A stretch of 64,000 bases of DNA, taken from Actinomycetospora succinea. Its GTDB lineage: Bacteria > Actinomycetota > Actinomycetes > Mycobacteriales > Pseudonocardiaceae. A program made the translations under genes and the position numbers. Under the pieces are notes generated by a model. The model did not search any database, had not been told where the DNA came from, and saw nothing but the letters and a program-made list of their open reading frames with translations. The number at the start of each line of letters is the position of its first letter. The stretch's first letter is position 1. Below, piece after piece: positions 9,153-16,713 of this stretch. The DNA lies in contig NZ_SNYO01000010.1 in NCBI RefSeq assembly GCF_004363095.1, positions 165,008 to 229,007 of the forward strand. The letters run 5' to 3'.

Positions 9153-9186
9153 CCCGACGATCGTCGCAGGTCAGAGCACCTCCGCA

Positions 9187-9867
9187 CTAGCCGATCAGAT
9201 CCGTGATCTGTCCGTACACGGTCGGCCACGTGGCGTGCGCGGGATCGACGAGCGTGAAGTGGTCGCCGGGGACCTCGACGAGCACCGCGTCGTCGCCGGC
9301 GGCCCGCGCGGTCTCGGCGTAGGCGCGGCTGATCGCGAACGGCACCCGGTCGTCGTCGGGCGCGTGCACCGCCCGCACGGGCACGCCCAGCGGCAGCAGG
9401 GCCGCGGGGTCGGCGAGGGCGTAGCGCTCGGGCGCCTCGTCGGGTCCGGCCCCGACGAAAGCCCGCGCGGCGCCGTCGCCGATGCCCTCGCGCGCCGCGT
9501 CGGCGAGGGTCAGCACCCCGGCGAGCGACACCACGCCGCGCACCGGGACGCGCGACGCCACCCACGCCGCGAGGTGCCCGCCCGCCGAGTGGCCCACGAC
9601 CACCGCCGGGGCGTCCACCGTGCGCAGGGCCGCCTCGACGTCCTCGAGCGTCGCCGGCCAGTCCCCCTGGCCCACGCGGCGGTACTCGACGTTGACCACC
9701 GCGTGCCCGCGCGCGTGCAGGTCCGTGGCCACCGGGGCGATGTGGTCGAGCGCCACCCGGGACCGCCAGAAGCCGCCGTGGAGCAGGACGACGGGTGGCC
9801 CGGCTCCCGGGTAGACGTCGACGAACTGGTGCTCGCCGGGGCCGTAGGAGATCCGCTCAGCGCACAC
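9187..9867 (-). CDS. Alpha/beta hydrolase (kynurenine-formamidase/BD-FAE-like)
   Basis: A 226-aa hydrolase with the HGGFW oxyanion motif (about residue 35), the nucleophile elbow GHSAGGHLAAW (about 95) and a late His in VPGDHFTLVDP. HGGxW plus GHSAGGH is typical of arylformamidase-like enzymes, which hydrolyse N-formylated aromatic amines; other small esters or amides are possible. The GTG at 9867 overlaps the RidA stop by 11 bp and no ATG is available. It is the last gene of the ten-gene microcompartment operon. Involvement in releasing an aminophenolic substrate, or in a meta-cleavage hydrolytic branch, is inference. Confidence 0.8.
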   Translation of the reverse strand: MCAERISYGPGEHQFVDVYPGAGPPVVLLHGGFWRSRVALDHIAPVATDLHARGHAVVNVEYRRVGQGDWPATLEDVEAALRTVDAPAVVVGHSAGGHLAAWVASRVPVRGVVSLAGVLTLADAAREGIGDGAARAFVGAGPDEAPERYALADPAALLPLGVPVRAVHAPDDDRVPFAISRAYAETARAAGDDAVLVEVPGDHFTLVDPAHATWPTVYGQITDLIG

Positions 9868-10303
9868 GCAGCATCGCGTCCAGCTCGACGGCGAACCCCT
9901 TGGGCAGCGCGCGCACCCCGATCGCGGTCCGCGCGTGCTCCCCGCGCTCGCCGAACACCGCCGCCAGCAGGTCCGACGCCCCGTCGACGACGCCGGGCTG
10001 GTCGACGAAGTCGTCGGTGCACGCGACGAAGCCGCGCAGCACGAGGACCTGGGCGACGCGGTCCAGCGAGCCCAGCGCGTCGCGGGTCTGCGCGAGCAGG
10101 TTGAGCGCGCAGGCCCGGGCCGCGGCGTAGCCATCGGCAACGGACAGGTCCGCGCCGAGCCGCCCGGTGTGCCCGTCGGCGCCCTGCCCGGCCAGGTGGA
10201 GCACGTCCCCGGCCATCGTCCAGCCACGGTAGTGCCCGGCGGGTCGCCGGAGCGGCGGGAGCTCCAGGCCCAGCTCGTCGAGCCGTTGTTCAGGAGTGCT
10301 CAC
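9857..10303 (-). CDS. RidA (YjgF/YER057c/UK114) family protein
   Basis: A 148-aa RidA-fold protein: LHLAGQGADGHTGRLG near residue 45, ARACALNLLAQ at about 80, and RTAIGVRALPKGFAVELD near the C-terminus, where the conserved Arg binds substrate carboxylate. The family hydrolyses reactive enamines/imines, and 2-aminomuconate deaminases of aminophenol pathways belong to the same superfamily. Its place in an operon with a 2-aminophenol-type dioxygenase makes deamination of 2-aminomuconate a reasonable proposal, although this subgroup is widespread and may be a general enamine deaminase. GTG start, GTGA overlap with the HAD gene. Confidence 0.85.
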   Translation of the reverse strand: MSTPEQRLDELGLELPPLRRPAGHYRGWTMAGDVLHLAGQGADGHTGRLGADLSVADGYAAARACALNLLAQTRDALGSLDRVAQVLVLRGFVACTDDFVDQPGVVDGASDLLAAVFGERGEHARTAIGVRALPKGFAVELDAMLRVR

Positions 10304-11007
10304 GGCGCCCACACCCGCCGGCGCCGCGGCTCCTCCGCCGGCAGCCCGAGCGCCCGGGACACGCGCGCGACCGAGCCGGCCGGGTCGGTGACGTCGAACA
10401 GCTCGGCGGCCATCCCCGCGCTGCGGGCGCCGTCGAGGTTCGCGGCGAGGTCGTCGACGAACAGGCAGCGCCGGGGGTCCTCGCCGAGCGCGTCCGCCGC
10501 CACCCGGAAGGCCCGCGGGTCGGGCTTGAGGACGCCGAGCTTCGCCGCCTCGAGCACGCCGTCGAACCGGGCCACCGCGGGGAACCGGGCCGGCCACTCG
10601 TCGCCGAACCAGTGCGCCATGTCGTTGGTGAACGCCACGACCCGCACCCGGCCCGCGAGCCGCGCGATCAGCCCGAGCACCTCCCCGCGCACGTAGGAGC
10701 AGTCCCGCCACAGCGCGCCGATGTCGAGATCGGGACGGCGCTCGACCAGGCGCGCCCAGTAGTCCCGCTCCTGGGACCGGCCCGCCTCGACCGACCGGTA
10801 GTCCTCGTCGACGCCCGTCGGGCCGGCCGGGAAGCCGGGGACGTCGGTCGACTCGAACAGCGTCGGGATCACGACGCCGCCCATGTCGAGCAGCAGCGTG
10901 CCGCCCGCGGTCCGGGTCCGGCGCAGCGCCCGCCGCCGCCCGGCGCGCACGGCGTCCGGCGGCGTCGGCTCCGGCGGCCCCGGGGGACGCGGGGCACAGG
11001 AGGTCAC
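10300..11007 (-). CDS. HAD-superfamily hydrolase
   Basis: A 235-aa HAD-IA-like protein. Motif I is LLLDMGGVVIPT (nucleophilic Asp present, but the usual second Asp replaced by Gly, as in YihX-like members). Motif II is VVAFTND, the Lys of motif III lies in KLGVLKPDP, and motif IV is CLFVDDLAANLDGA. An N-terminal Pro/Arg-rich extension of about 35 residues precedes the fold and is unusual. The GTG start overlaps the stop of the ppsA-like gene (GTGA). Lying directly downstream of the putative aryl-phosphorylating pair, it may be the matching phosphatase (inference); haloacid dehalogenase activity is an alternative. Confidence 0.8.
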   Translation of the reverse strand: MTSCAPRPPGPPEPTPPDAVRAGRRRALRRTRTAGGTLLLDMGGVVIPTLFESTDVPGFPAGPTGVDEDYRSVEAGRSQERDYWARLVERRPDLDIGALWRDCSYVRGEVLGLIARLAGRVRVVAFTNDMAHWFGDEWPARFPAVARFDGVLEAAKLGVLKPDPRAFRVAADALGEDPRRCLFVDDLAANLDGARSAGMAAELFDVTDPAGSVARVSRALGLPAEEPRRRRVWAP

Positions 11008-12818
11008 AGGACCGTCACCACACCCGTGTTCCCGTCGACCCGCACCTGCTGGCCGGTGCGCAGGGTGGACACGGCGTTGCCGGTACCGACGACCGCCGGC
11101 ATGCCGTACTCCCGGCACACGATCGCGGTGTGGCTCATGATCCCGCCGACGTCGGAGACCGTGGCGGCGATCCGCGCGAACACCGGCGCCCACGACGGCG
11201 AGGTCGCCGGGCAGACGAGCACGTCGCCGGGCTGGACCTCGGTGAGCTCGTTGGGGTGCGTGACCACCCGGACCGGGCCCTCGACGATGCCCGGCGAGCC
11301 CGCCGTGCCGCGCAGGACGCCCTCGTCGCCGTCGGCGCGCAGCCACTCGGAGACCGTCGACGTCGTGATCCCCCACAGCATCACCGTGAACGGCTCGTCG
11401 ATCTGCGTCGGCGGCGGCCCGAGCGCCGGCGGCGGCTCCCACGCCCGCAGCGCCGTGTAGATCTCGCGGCGGCGGGCGATCGTCGGGCGGAGGTGCTCGG
11501 CGCCGCGCGGGCGCGAGCCGACCGACCACGCCGCGACGCAGTCGTAGATCGCCTCGGCGACCTCGTAGCGGCGCAGGAAGAACATGTCCTCCGGCTCGTC
11601 GATCTCGCCCATCGCGGCCAGCGCGCGGGAGAGCTCGTGCGACTTCGCCCAGAACGTCGCCCACATCCAGTGCTCGATGTAGAGCACGTGCTCCTCGATG
11701 AACGCGAACACCTGGCGGGCCAGCGCGACGGTCTCGTCGAACGTGGCGCGGTCGGCGTCGGAGAGCAGCTCGCGGTAGCCGGCGGTGATCCGGTCGCGCT
11801 CGGCGAGCACCTCGTCGGTCGGCCGGTCGATCGACTCGCCGTCCTCGAGCCGGCGCAGGTACTCGCGCACCGAGGTCAGCGGGATGTCCGGCTGGTCGGC
11901 CCAGGTCGGGTAGGTGTGGTACCCGCCGGGGTGCCCGGGGTCGGTGTTGATGAGGAACCACGGGTCGGCGGTGCGCTCCCAGTCGGCGACCCACTCGGCG
12001 CCCGCCGCGTCGGCGCGCAGGCCCGCGAAGAGCGTCGCCGCGTCCTCGGTGCCCGAGAGCCGCTCGACCAGCCCGAGCCGCTGGGCCTCCTTGGCGAGGC
12101 GCTTGAGCTCGTCGTCGGGCCGGTAGAGCTCGACGCGCAGCCCGCCGACCATCCGCGAGATCGACTGGTCGGAGATGTCGGGGAACGCCTGGCGGCAGAG
12201 CCCGAAGAACGTCAGGTAGGCCGCGTAGCCGATGTTGAGCAGCTCGAAGTGGTACTGGTAGGTCTCGTACATCGTGAGCACGAGCCGGTCGAAGTCCCGG
12301 ATCATCCGGAACCCCGCCGAGTGCCCGACGTGGTCGAACACCGTGCTCTCGGGCTCCAGGTCGGGCAGCGGCTCGAAGCGCAGCGACCGGATCTCGTCGA
12401 GCTTCGCGGTGACCTTGTCCTTCCACTCCGCGTAGATCGCGTCCCAGCGCTCGTAGTAGTGCCCGGCGCGGCGCCCGAACTCCTCGGCGCGGGCCCCGAT
12501 GTGCTCGGCCGGAGCGGCCACGGGGGTCACGTAGAGCCGCCCGTTGACGATGCGCTGGTCGACGCCGAACGCGGGCGGCATCGCGAAGATCCGCGTGTTG
12601 AACGCGCCGAGCGCCTGCCACCAGCACTCGCACTGGATCTCGTCGTACGGGTGGAGCACGTCGGGGTGGTGCAGGCGGTCGGCGAACCAGAACCGGCCCT
12701 CGTCCAGCTCGCGGCGCTCGGGCCCGAACAGGTGGTACCAGTCGTACATCGACTCCCAGCCCTCGGCGCCGGGCGGGGTCTCGATCTCGAACGGGCTCGG
12801 GAAACGGTCAGCCGGCAT
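11004..12818 (-). CDS. PEP-utilising mobile-domain protein, phenylphosphate synthase alpha-like (BMC operon copy)
   Basis: A 604-aa protein. The last 80-90 residues form the phosphohistidine swivel domain of PEP synthase/PPDK, with DVGGIMSHTAIVCREYGMPAVVG holding the phospho-accepting His. The roughly 500 residues before it are not the PEP-binding TIM barrel, so this is not a PEP synthase. Size and architecture match the 70-kDa subunit of phenylphosphate synthase (PpsA, Thauera) and of CreH/CreI-type 4-cresol phosphorylating enzymes, which move a phosphoryl group from ATP to a phenolic hydroxyl. It overlaps the ATP-binding partner gene by 11 bp. A paralogue is at 26471. The substrate is inferred, not shown. 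Confidence 0.8.
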   Translation of the reverse strand: MPADRFPSPFEIETPPGAEGWESMYDWYHLFGPERRELDEGRFWFADRLHHPDVLHPYDEIQCECWWQALGAFNTRIFAMPPAFGVDQRIVNGRLYVTPVAAPAEHIGARAEEFGRRAGHYYERWDAIYAEWKDKVTAKLDEIRSLRFEPLPDLEPESTVFDHVGHSAGFRMIRDFDRLVLTMYETYQYHFELLNIGYAAYLTFFGLCRQAFPDISDQSISRMVGGLRVELYRPDDELKRLAKEAQRLGLVERLSGTEDAATLFAGLRADAAGAEWVADWERTADPWFLINTDPGHPGGYHTYPTWADQPDIPLTSVREYLRRLEDGESIDRPTDEVLAERDRITAGYRELLSDADRATFDETVALARQVFAFIEEHVLYIEHWMWATFWAKSHELSRALAAMGEIDEPEDMFFLRRYEVAEAIYDCVAAWSVGSRPRGAEHLRPTIARRREIYTALRAWEPPPALGPPPTQIDEPFTVMLWGITTSTVSEWLRADGDEGVLRGTAGSPGIVEGPVRVVTHPNELTEVQPGDVLVCPATSPSWAPVFARIAATVSDVGGIMSHTAIVCREYGMPAVVGTGNAVSTLRTGQQVRVDGNTGVVTVL

Positions 12819-13950
12819 GGTCGGGCGTCCCTTCGGGCGTCGGGCTGGTCGCGGCCGCGCCGCGGGTGAGCGTCGCGAGCACCGCCGACAGCGCCGACTG
12901 GGCGCCGCTGGTCGCCGCCCGCGGGGCGCGGGTGCTCCAGACCGTCTCCGGGCGGGTCTGGAGGAGGTGGACGCGGACGGGGCCGCCGGGCTCGGCGACC
13001 GCGAACTCCCCGTCCTGCGGCACCCCGGCGTCACGCTCGACGCGCCGCGCCAGCTCGAGGATCTCGGCGAGCTCGGCATCGTCGAGGCACGGCTGCTCGC
13101 GGCGCTCGGCCGGGACGTCGGTCTCGTGGGTGCCGGGGTGCTCGGGGTCGCGGACGAGGCAGCGCTCCTTCCGCGCCACCTCGCGGCGCACGACCTCGCC
13201 GCTGATCTTGTCGATGACGAACCGGTCCGGGGTCACGGTGCCGGAGACCAGCGGCTCCCCCAGGCCCCAGACCGCCTCGCAGACCACGGTCGAGCGGTCG
13301 CCGTTCGCGGGGTTCAGGGTCATGAACACCCCGGCGGCGCGCGCCGGCACCATCTCCTGCACGACCACCGCCATCGCGCCGGCCGACCCGGCGCCGGCTC
13401 CATGGTCGAGCTCCCCTATCGGCGTGCTCCCCTGATCGCTCCGTCTCCCGGCGTGCTCCCGGTACGACACCGCGCGCGCCGTGTAGAGGCTCGCCCAGCA
13501 CCGGCACACGGCGTCGGCGACCGCGTCGCGGCCCCGCAGCTCGAGGAACGTGTCGTGCTCGCCGGCGAACGAGGCGCCCGCGGCGTCCTCGCCCACCGCC
13601 GACGAACGCACCGCCACCCGCGCGATCCCGCCGGCGAGCCCGTCGTAGGCGGCGCGGACGGCGTCGAGCACCGGGCCCGCGGTGGCCGCGCGCAGCAGCC
13701 GCGCCCGGGCCTCGGACGCCGCGCGCTCGACCTGGTCGATCGGGGCGTCCGGCGAGAGTGCGCGCAGGGGCGCCTCGACGTCGCCCGTGTCGGTGAGCGC
13801 GGCCCGGAACGCGTCGGTGGTGACGACGAACCCCGCCGGCACCCGCGCGCCCAGGGCCACGAGCCGGTGCAGCCCGGCGCCCTTGCCGCCGACGGCGTCG
13901 ACGTCTCCCGCCGCGGGGTCGGCGAGGCCGAGGATCCAGGGTCCGCTCAC
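12808..13950 (-). CDS. PEP-synthase-type ATP-binding protein, phenylphosphate synthase beta-like (BMC operon copy)
   Basis: A 380-aa PPDK/PEP-synthase N-terminal (ATP-grasp) domain: VGGKGAGLHRL at about 20, RVAVRSSAVGEDAAGASFAG at about 115-135, and HLLQTRPET near the end of the fold. It would autophosphorylate its swivel-domain partner at 11004 using ATP. Two oddities stand out against the paralogue at 28270. A loop of about 20 residues before MAVVVQEMV is encoded by a genomic repeat (13401-13460). The C-terminal tail after the fold holds AQSALSAVLATLTRGA, an amphipathic-helix-like segment followed by a Pro/Thr-rich end, resembling a microcompartment encapsulation peptide. GTGA overlap with the vertex-protein gene. 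Confidence 0.8.
   Translation of the reverse strand: MSGPWILGLADPAAGDVDAVGGKGAGLHRLVALGARVPAGFVVTTDAFRAALTDTGDVEAPLRALSPDAPIDQVERAASEARARLLRAATAGPVLDAVRAAYDGLAGGIARVAVRSSAVGEDAAGASFAGEHDTFLELRGRDAVADAVCRCWASLYTARAVSYREHAGRRSDQGSTPIGELDHGAGAGSAGAMAVVVQEMVPARAAGVFMTLNPANGDRSTVVCEAVWGLGEPLVSGTVTPDRFVIDKISGEVVRREVARKERCLVRDPEHPGTHETDVPAERREQPCLDDAELAEILELARRVERDAGVPQDGEFAVAEPGGPVRVHLLQTRPETVWSTRAPRAATSGAQSALSAVLATLTRGAAATSPTPEGTPDHAG
13401..13460 (+). repeat. Dispersed repeat inserted in a coding sequence, with internal 12-bp duplication
   Basis: CATGGTCGAGCTCC (13401-13414) and GATCGCTCCGTCTCCCGG (13434-13451) are the two halves of the approximately 30-bp element found intact at 41204 and 42875. 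Between and after them CGGCGTGCTCCC occurs twice (13420-13431, 13449-13460). The block lies inside the minus-strand ppsB-like gene and is read through in frame. Confidence 0.6.
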
Positions 13951-14192
13951 GGCGCATCCCACCCCGCGACGAGGGCCACGACGGCCGCGTCGACGCAGGC
14001 GCGCCCGGTCACCGCCGCCGCGGCCTCGTCGGTGGCGACGAGCACGGTCGTGCCGGTCCCGGCGTCGAGCAGGTCGACGGCCACCCGCTGCGCCCCGGAG
14101 TCCTGGTCGCGCACCATCACCATGCGCGTCCCGCCGAGCCCCTCGACCTCGCGCTCGGACCACACGCGCCCGACGACCTCACCCAGGATCAC
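13947..14192 (-). CDS. EutN/CcmL-family microcompartment vertex (BMC-P) protein
   Basis: An 81-aa protein, the usual size of a BMC-P pentamer subunit. It begins MILGEVVGRVWSEREVEGLGG and continues TRMVMVRD, the characteristic strand and loop of EutN/CcmL, and ends with a DAAVVALV strand. Such pentamers cap the vertices of icosahedral bacterial microcompartments. The gene overlaps both neighbours by 4 bp (BMC-H gene upstream, ppsB-like gene downstream), fixing it in the operon. It is the key evidence, with the two BMC-H genes, that a closed shell is encoded here. Very short, but the match to the family is clear. Confidence 0.85.
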   Translation of the reverse strand: MILGEVVGRVWSEREVEGLGGTRMVMVRDQDSGAQRVAVDLLDAGTGTTVLVATDEAAAAVTGRACVDAAVVALVAGWDAP

Positions 14193-14518
14193 TGCGACGT
14201 CCCCGACTCGATCGCCCTGGTCAGCCGGTCCGCGCTCCCGTTCTCCAGCAGCCCGACCGACACCCCGTGCGGCTTCGGGTACACCTGCGCGGCCCGCAGC
14301 TCGCCGTACTGCTCGACGGCCGCCGACCCCGCGTTGATCGCCTGGCGGACCGCCGCGAGCGACCCGCGCACGGCCGCGGCCAGGTAGCCGCTCGAGACCC
14401 GGTCGACCGTCACGGTCTCGACGTCGGCGGTCTTCATCATCGCCTCGATGCCCGCTGCGAGCGCCACGACGCCGCGCGTCTCGAGGATGCCGATCGCTCC
14501 CGCACCCCGCTCGGCCAT
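14189..14518 (-). CDS. BMC-domain (BMC-H) shell protein 1
   Basis: A 109-aa single BMC domain: AIGILETRGVVALAAGIEAMMKTADV, then a strand and the pore loop region VSSGYLAAAVRG, helix LAAVRQAINAGSAAVEQYG, and a C-terminal extension of about 20 residues. BMC-H proteins form hexagonal tiles that build the microcompartment facets; the residues around SSG line the central pore for metabolite passage. The ATG at 14518 is 2 nt after the stop of the other BMC-H gene and a longer in-frame start is not needed for the fold. It overlaps the vertex gene by 4 bp. Confidence 0.92.
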   Translation of the reverse strand: MAERGAGAIGILETRGVVALAAGIEAMMKTADVETVTVDRVSSGYLAAAVRGSLAAVRQAINAGSAAVEQYGELRAAQVYPKPHGVSVGLLENGSADRLTRAIESGTSQ

Positions 14519-14520
14519 GA

Positions 14521-14811
14521 TCAGCTCCCCACCATCGCCATGTCGCCCGCCAGCGCCTGGACCGGCACGCACGGGCTCGCGAACACGATCGACTTCACGG
14601 CGCGCCCGGACACCGCCCGCGCGACCTCCTCGCCGACCTCCACGGCCTCCTCGACCGTCGCGAGGTCGCCGGTCACGGCCACCGCGACGAGCCCGCCGCC
14701 GAGGCGCACCGCCCCGCGGACCTCCACCTCGGTCGCCTTGACCATGGCGTCGACCGCGTCGAACACCGGCACGAACCCCTCGGCCTCGATGAACCCCACT
14801 GCCCGTGCCAT
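14521..14811 (-). CDS. BMC-domain (BMC-H) shell protein 2
   Basis: A 96-aa minimal BMC-H protein of PduA/EutM size: AVGFIEAEGFVPVFDAVDAMVKATEV, a strand, then the pore loop RLGGGLVAVAVTGDLATV and the helix EEAVEVGEEVARA. The Gly-rich pore (GGG) contrasts with the SSG loop of the first BMC-H protein, so the two tiles probably differ in selectivity. The ATG overlaps the stop of the dioxygenase alpha-subunit gene (TGATG). With one BMC-P gene this gives a shell of two hexamer types and one pentamer; no trimeric BMC-T gene is present in the window. Confidence 0.92.
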   Translation of the reverse strand: MARAVGFIEAEGFVPVFDAVDAMVKATEVEVRGAVRLGGGLVAVAVTGDLATVEEAVEVGEEVARAVSGRAVKSIVFASPCVPVQALAGDMAMVGS

Positions 14812-15650
14812 CAGGTCTCCCTCGTGTTGGTGTGCTCGCCCCACCAGACGACCGCTGCTCCCGTGCCCCACACCGGCCCGTACGCCAGGACCTCGCCCGG
14901 CCGGTCCACCGCGCCGCTCCCGTCCAGGAACGCGAACGCCCGGAACTGGCTGTCGGCCTGCGCCGCCACCGCGAACTCCTCGCGCATCGCCAGCACCGCG
15001 GAGCGGTCGCCGGCGCGGACCGCGTCGAGGACCTTGCGGTTCCAGCGGTCGTGCTCGGGTTCGACGCGGTCCTCGGACGGGCGGATCCAGCGCGCCGTCA
15101 GCCCGGACGACAGCCCGCTGACGGCGACGACGCCGAGCCGGCGACCGAGCTGATCGGCCGCCCGGACCCCCGCCGCGGCCACGGCCGCCATCGCCGCGGG
15201 GTCGGCGTAGAGGTTGCACGACACCATCGCCCAGCGACCTTCATCGTGGGGATCGAGGAGCTTCGACGCCACGACCGTGCCCGTGTCCACCGGGAAGCCG
15301 TCGTACCGCGTGCGGCGGGCCTGCATCCCCGCGGCGTCGATGGCGTCGGCCCAGGCGTGGGCGAGCTCGGTGTCGACGGCCAGGTCGTGGTCGAGGTGGC
15401 CGTAGTCGTAGGCGTACCAGTTCTCGTCGGTGCGCCGGCCGCGCAGCCGGTCGTCGCACTGCACCTGGTGGCCGAGCACCGTGAACCACTGCGTCGAGAG
15501 CAGCAGGACGGTGTCGACGCCCGCGGCGCGCAGGCGGTCGCCGACGGTGCGCGTCGCGGCGGCCAGCTCGGCCCAGCTGTCGGCGGGGTCGCCGGCGAGG
15601 AGGTGGGGCATGGCCGGGACGAGCGCCGCGGGGATCACGTCGGGACCCAC
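14811..15650 (-). CDS. amnA: Extradiol dioxygenase (LigB superfamily), 2-aminophenol 1,6-dioxygenase alpha-like
   Basis: A 279-aa class III extradiol-dioxygenase-fold protein. PAMPHLLAGDP near the N-terminus and LLSTQWFTVLGHQVQ (about residues 50-64) match the alpha subunit of 2-aminophenol 1,6-dioxygenase, which in known enzymes is the structural partner of the iron-bearing beta subunit. It overlaps the beta-like gene by 16 bp and the BMC-H gene by 1 bp. Together the two would cleave an ortho-aminophenol or catechol ring next to the substituent, giving a reactive (amino)muconic semialdehyde. The symbol is by family resemblance; catechol substrates are not excluded. Confidence 0.8.
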   Translation of the reverse strand: MGPDVIPAALVPAMPHLLAGDPADSWAELAAATRTVGDRLRAAGVDTVLLLSTQWFTVLGHQVQCDDRLRGRRTDENWYAYDYGHLDHDLAVDTELAHAWADAIDAAGMQARRTRYDGFPVDTGTVVASKLLDPHDEGRWAMVSCNLYADPAAMAAVAAAGVRAADQLGRRLGVVAVSGLSSGLTARWIRPSEDRVEPEHDRWNRKVLDAVRAGDRSAVLAMREEFAVAAQADSQFRAFAFLDGSGAVDRPGEVLAYGPVWGTGAAVVWWGEHTNTRET

Positions 15651-16621
15651 TCGACGACCGCGTTCCCCGTGGCGATCACCGTGCCGTAGGCGAGGACGTC
15701 ACCGGCGATCGCGGGCCAGCCCATCGCCGCCATCAGCCAGGTCAGGCTGCCGGCCTTGGTCTCCGACGACGTCGCCTCGATGTGCGCGGGCACGGCCTCC
15801 TTCAGCCGCGACGTCGGGCCCTCGCGGATCGTCCGCAGCAGCTCCATGTCGCCCGCGTACTGGGCGTGGGTGAAGGGGCGCTCGACGCCCATGTCCTCGG
15901 GCAGGTCGGGCTCGGCGTCCCAGTGCAGGTGGGACAGCGAATTCGACGCGAGCAGCACCGCACGGCGACCCGTCTTCTCGATCGCCTTCCGCGTCGCCTC
16001 GCCCAGCGTCTCCATCTCGGCGAGCGAGGCGTCGGAGTAGAAGTAGGGGTTGTTGTTGGCCGACAGCGACACGACGGGCAGGTCCCAGTCGGGGTTGGCC
16101 AGGTGCAGCGCCCCGATCGTCGCGTAGTCCACGCGCACGCCGTCCTCGCGCATCGCGCTCGTGACCAGGCCCGCGCGGGCGCCCTCCTCGACGATCGCCT
16201 CGGCGAGGTCGACGTCGGTGCGGAAGTCGTAGTGGTACCGGAACAGGTGCGGGAAGATCGGCTCGACGGAGACGCCGCGCGGGTTCGGCACGCAGTTCAC
16301 GTGGTGGCCCACCATCGTGATCCAGTGCGGCGCGTGCACCACGAGCACGTCGGGCGCGTGGGCGCGCAGCCGCCGGCGCAGCTCCTCGTAGCCCCAGCGC
16401 AGCACCTCCCAGCCGCCGGTCGAGCGCGGCTCGTTCTGCGGCGGGTTCTCGGCGTAGACGAGGTGGGGCGGGTGCGGCGCGAGGTAGCCGGCGACGATGC
16501 CGCCGCGGCCCCCGGACCCCGACGTCGTGCTCGGCGCGGCGGCCGGCGCGGGCTCGGTGCGGGCCGCGCGCCGCGACGCCGACCGGCCGCTCCCGGCGGT
16601 GGCGTGGAACACACGGGCCAT
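15635..16621 (-). CDS. amnB: Extradiol dioxygenase catalytic subunit, 2-aminophenol 1,6-dioxygenase beta-like
   Basis: A 328-aa LigB-type enzyme, first gene of the BMC operon. [20 protein letters not shown] (residues 47-66) and [14 protein letters not shown] match AmnB. His50, His99 and Glu287 sit at almost exactly the spacing of the iron ligands recalled for AmnB (His13, His62, Glu251). It carries about 40 extra N-terminal residues: a basic, Ala-rich stretch (2-21) and an Ala/Pro/Ser/Gly linker (22-41), which is the layout of an encapsulation peptide plus linker. The ATG at 16621 is preferred because a TAGCGT box lies 7 nt upstream. It is divergent from the IclR gene. Confidence 0.85.
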   Translation of the reverse strand: MARVFHATAGSGRSASRRAARTEPAPAAAPSTTSGSGGRGGIVAGYLAPHPPHLVYAENPPQNEPRSTGGWEVLRWGYEELRRRLRAHAPDVLVVHAPHWITMVGHHVNCVPNPRGVSVEPIFPHLFRYHYDFRTDVDLAEAIVEEGARAGLVTSAMREDGVRVDYATIGALHLANPDWDLPVVSLSANNNPYFYSDASLAEMETLGEATRKAIEKTGRRAVLLASNSLSHLHWDAEPDLPEDMGVERPFTHAQYAGDMELLRTIREGPTSRLKEAVPAHIEATSSETKAGSLTWLMAAMGWPAIAGDVLAYGTVIATGNAVVEWVPT

Positions 16622-16634
16622 GGCGGCGACGCTA
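16622..16634 (-). promoter_or_regulatory. Putative leaderless promoter (-10 box) of the BMC operon
   Basis: On the minus strand TAGCGT (16634-16629) plus 7 nt leads straight into the ATG of the dioxygenase beta gene. This would drive the ten-gene microcompartment operon without a 5' leader. Confidence 0.5.
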
Positions 16635-16668
16635 GGGAGACGCCGACCCGTCACCCAGGTCGCCGTCC

Positions 16669-16690
16669 AACGGTGCTGGACACCGCCGTT
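16669..16690. promoter_or_regulatory. Candidate IclR operator between the divergent BMC operon and its IclR gene
   Basis: AACGG (16669-16673) and CCGTT (16686-16690) form an interrupted inverted repeat, and inside it CGGTG/CACCG pair around CTGGA. It lies upstream of the BMC operon -10 box and before the IclR start. IclR proteins usually autoregulate from such shared regions. Weak evidence from sequence alone. Confidence 0.3.
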
Positions 16691-16713
16691 CGGGACCGCC
16701 CAGACTCGAACGG

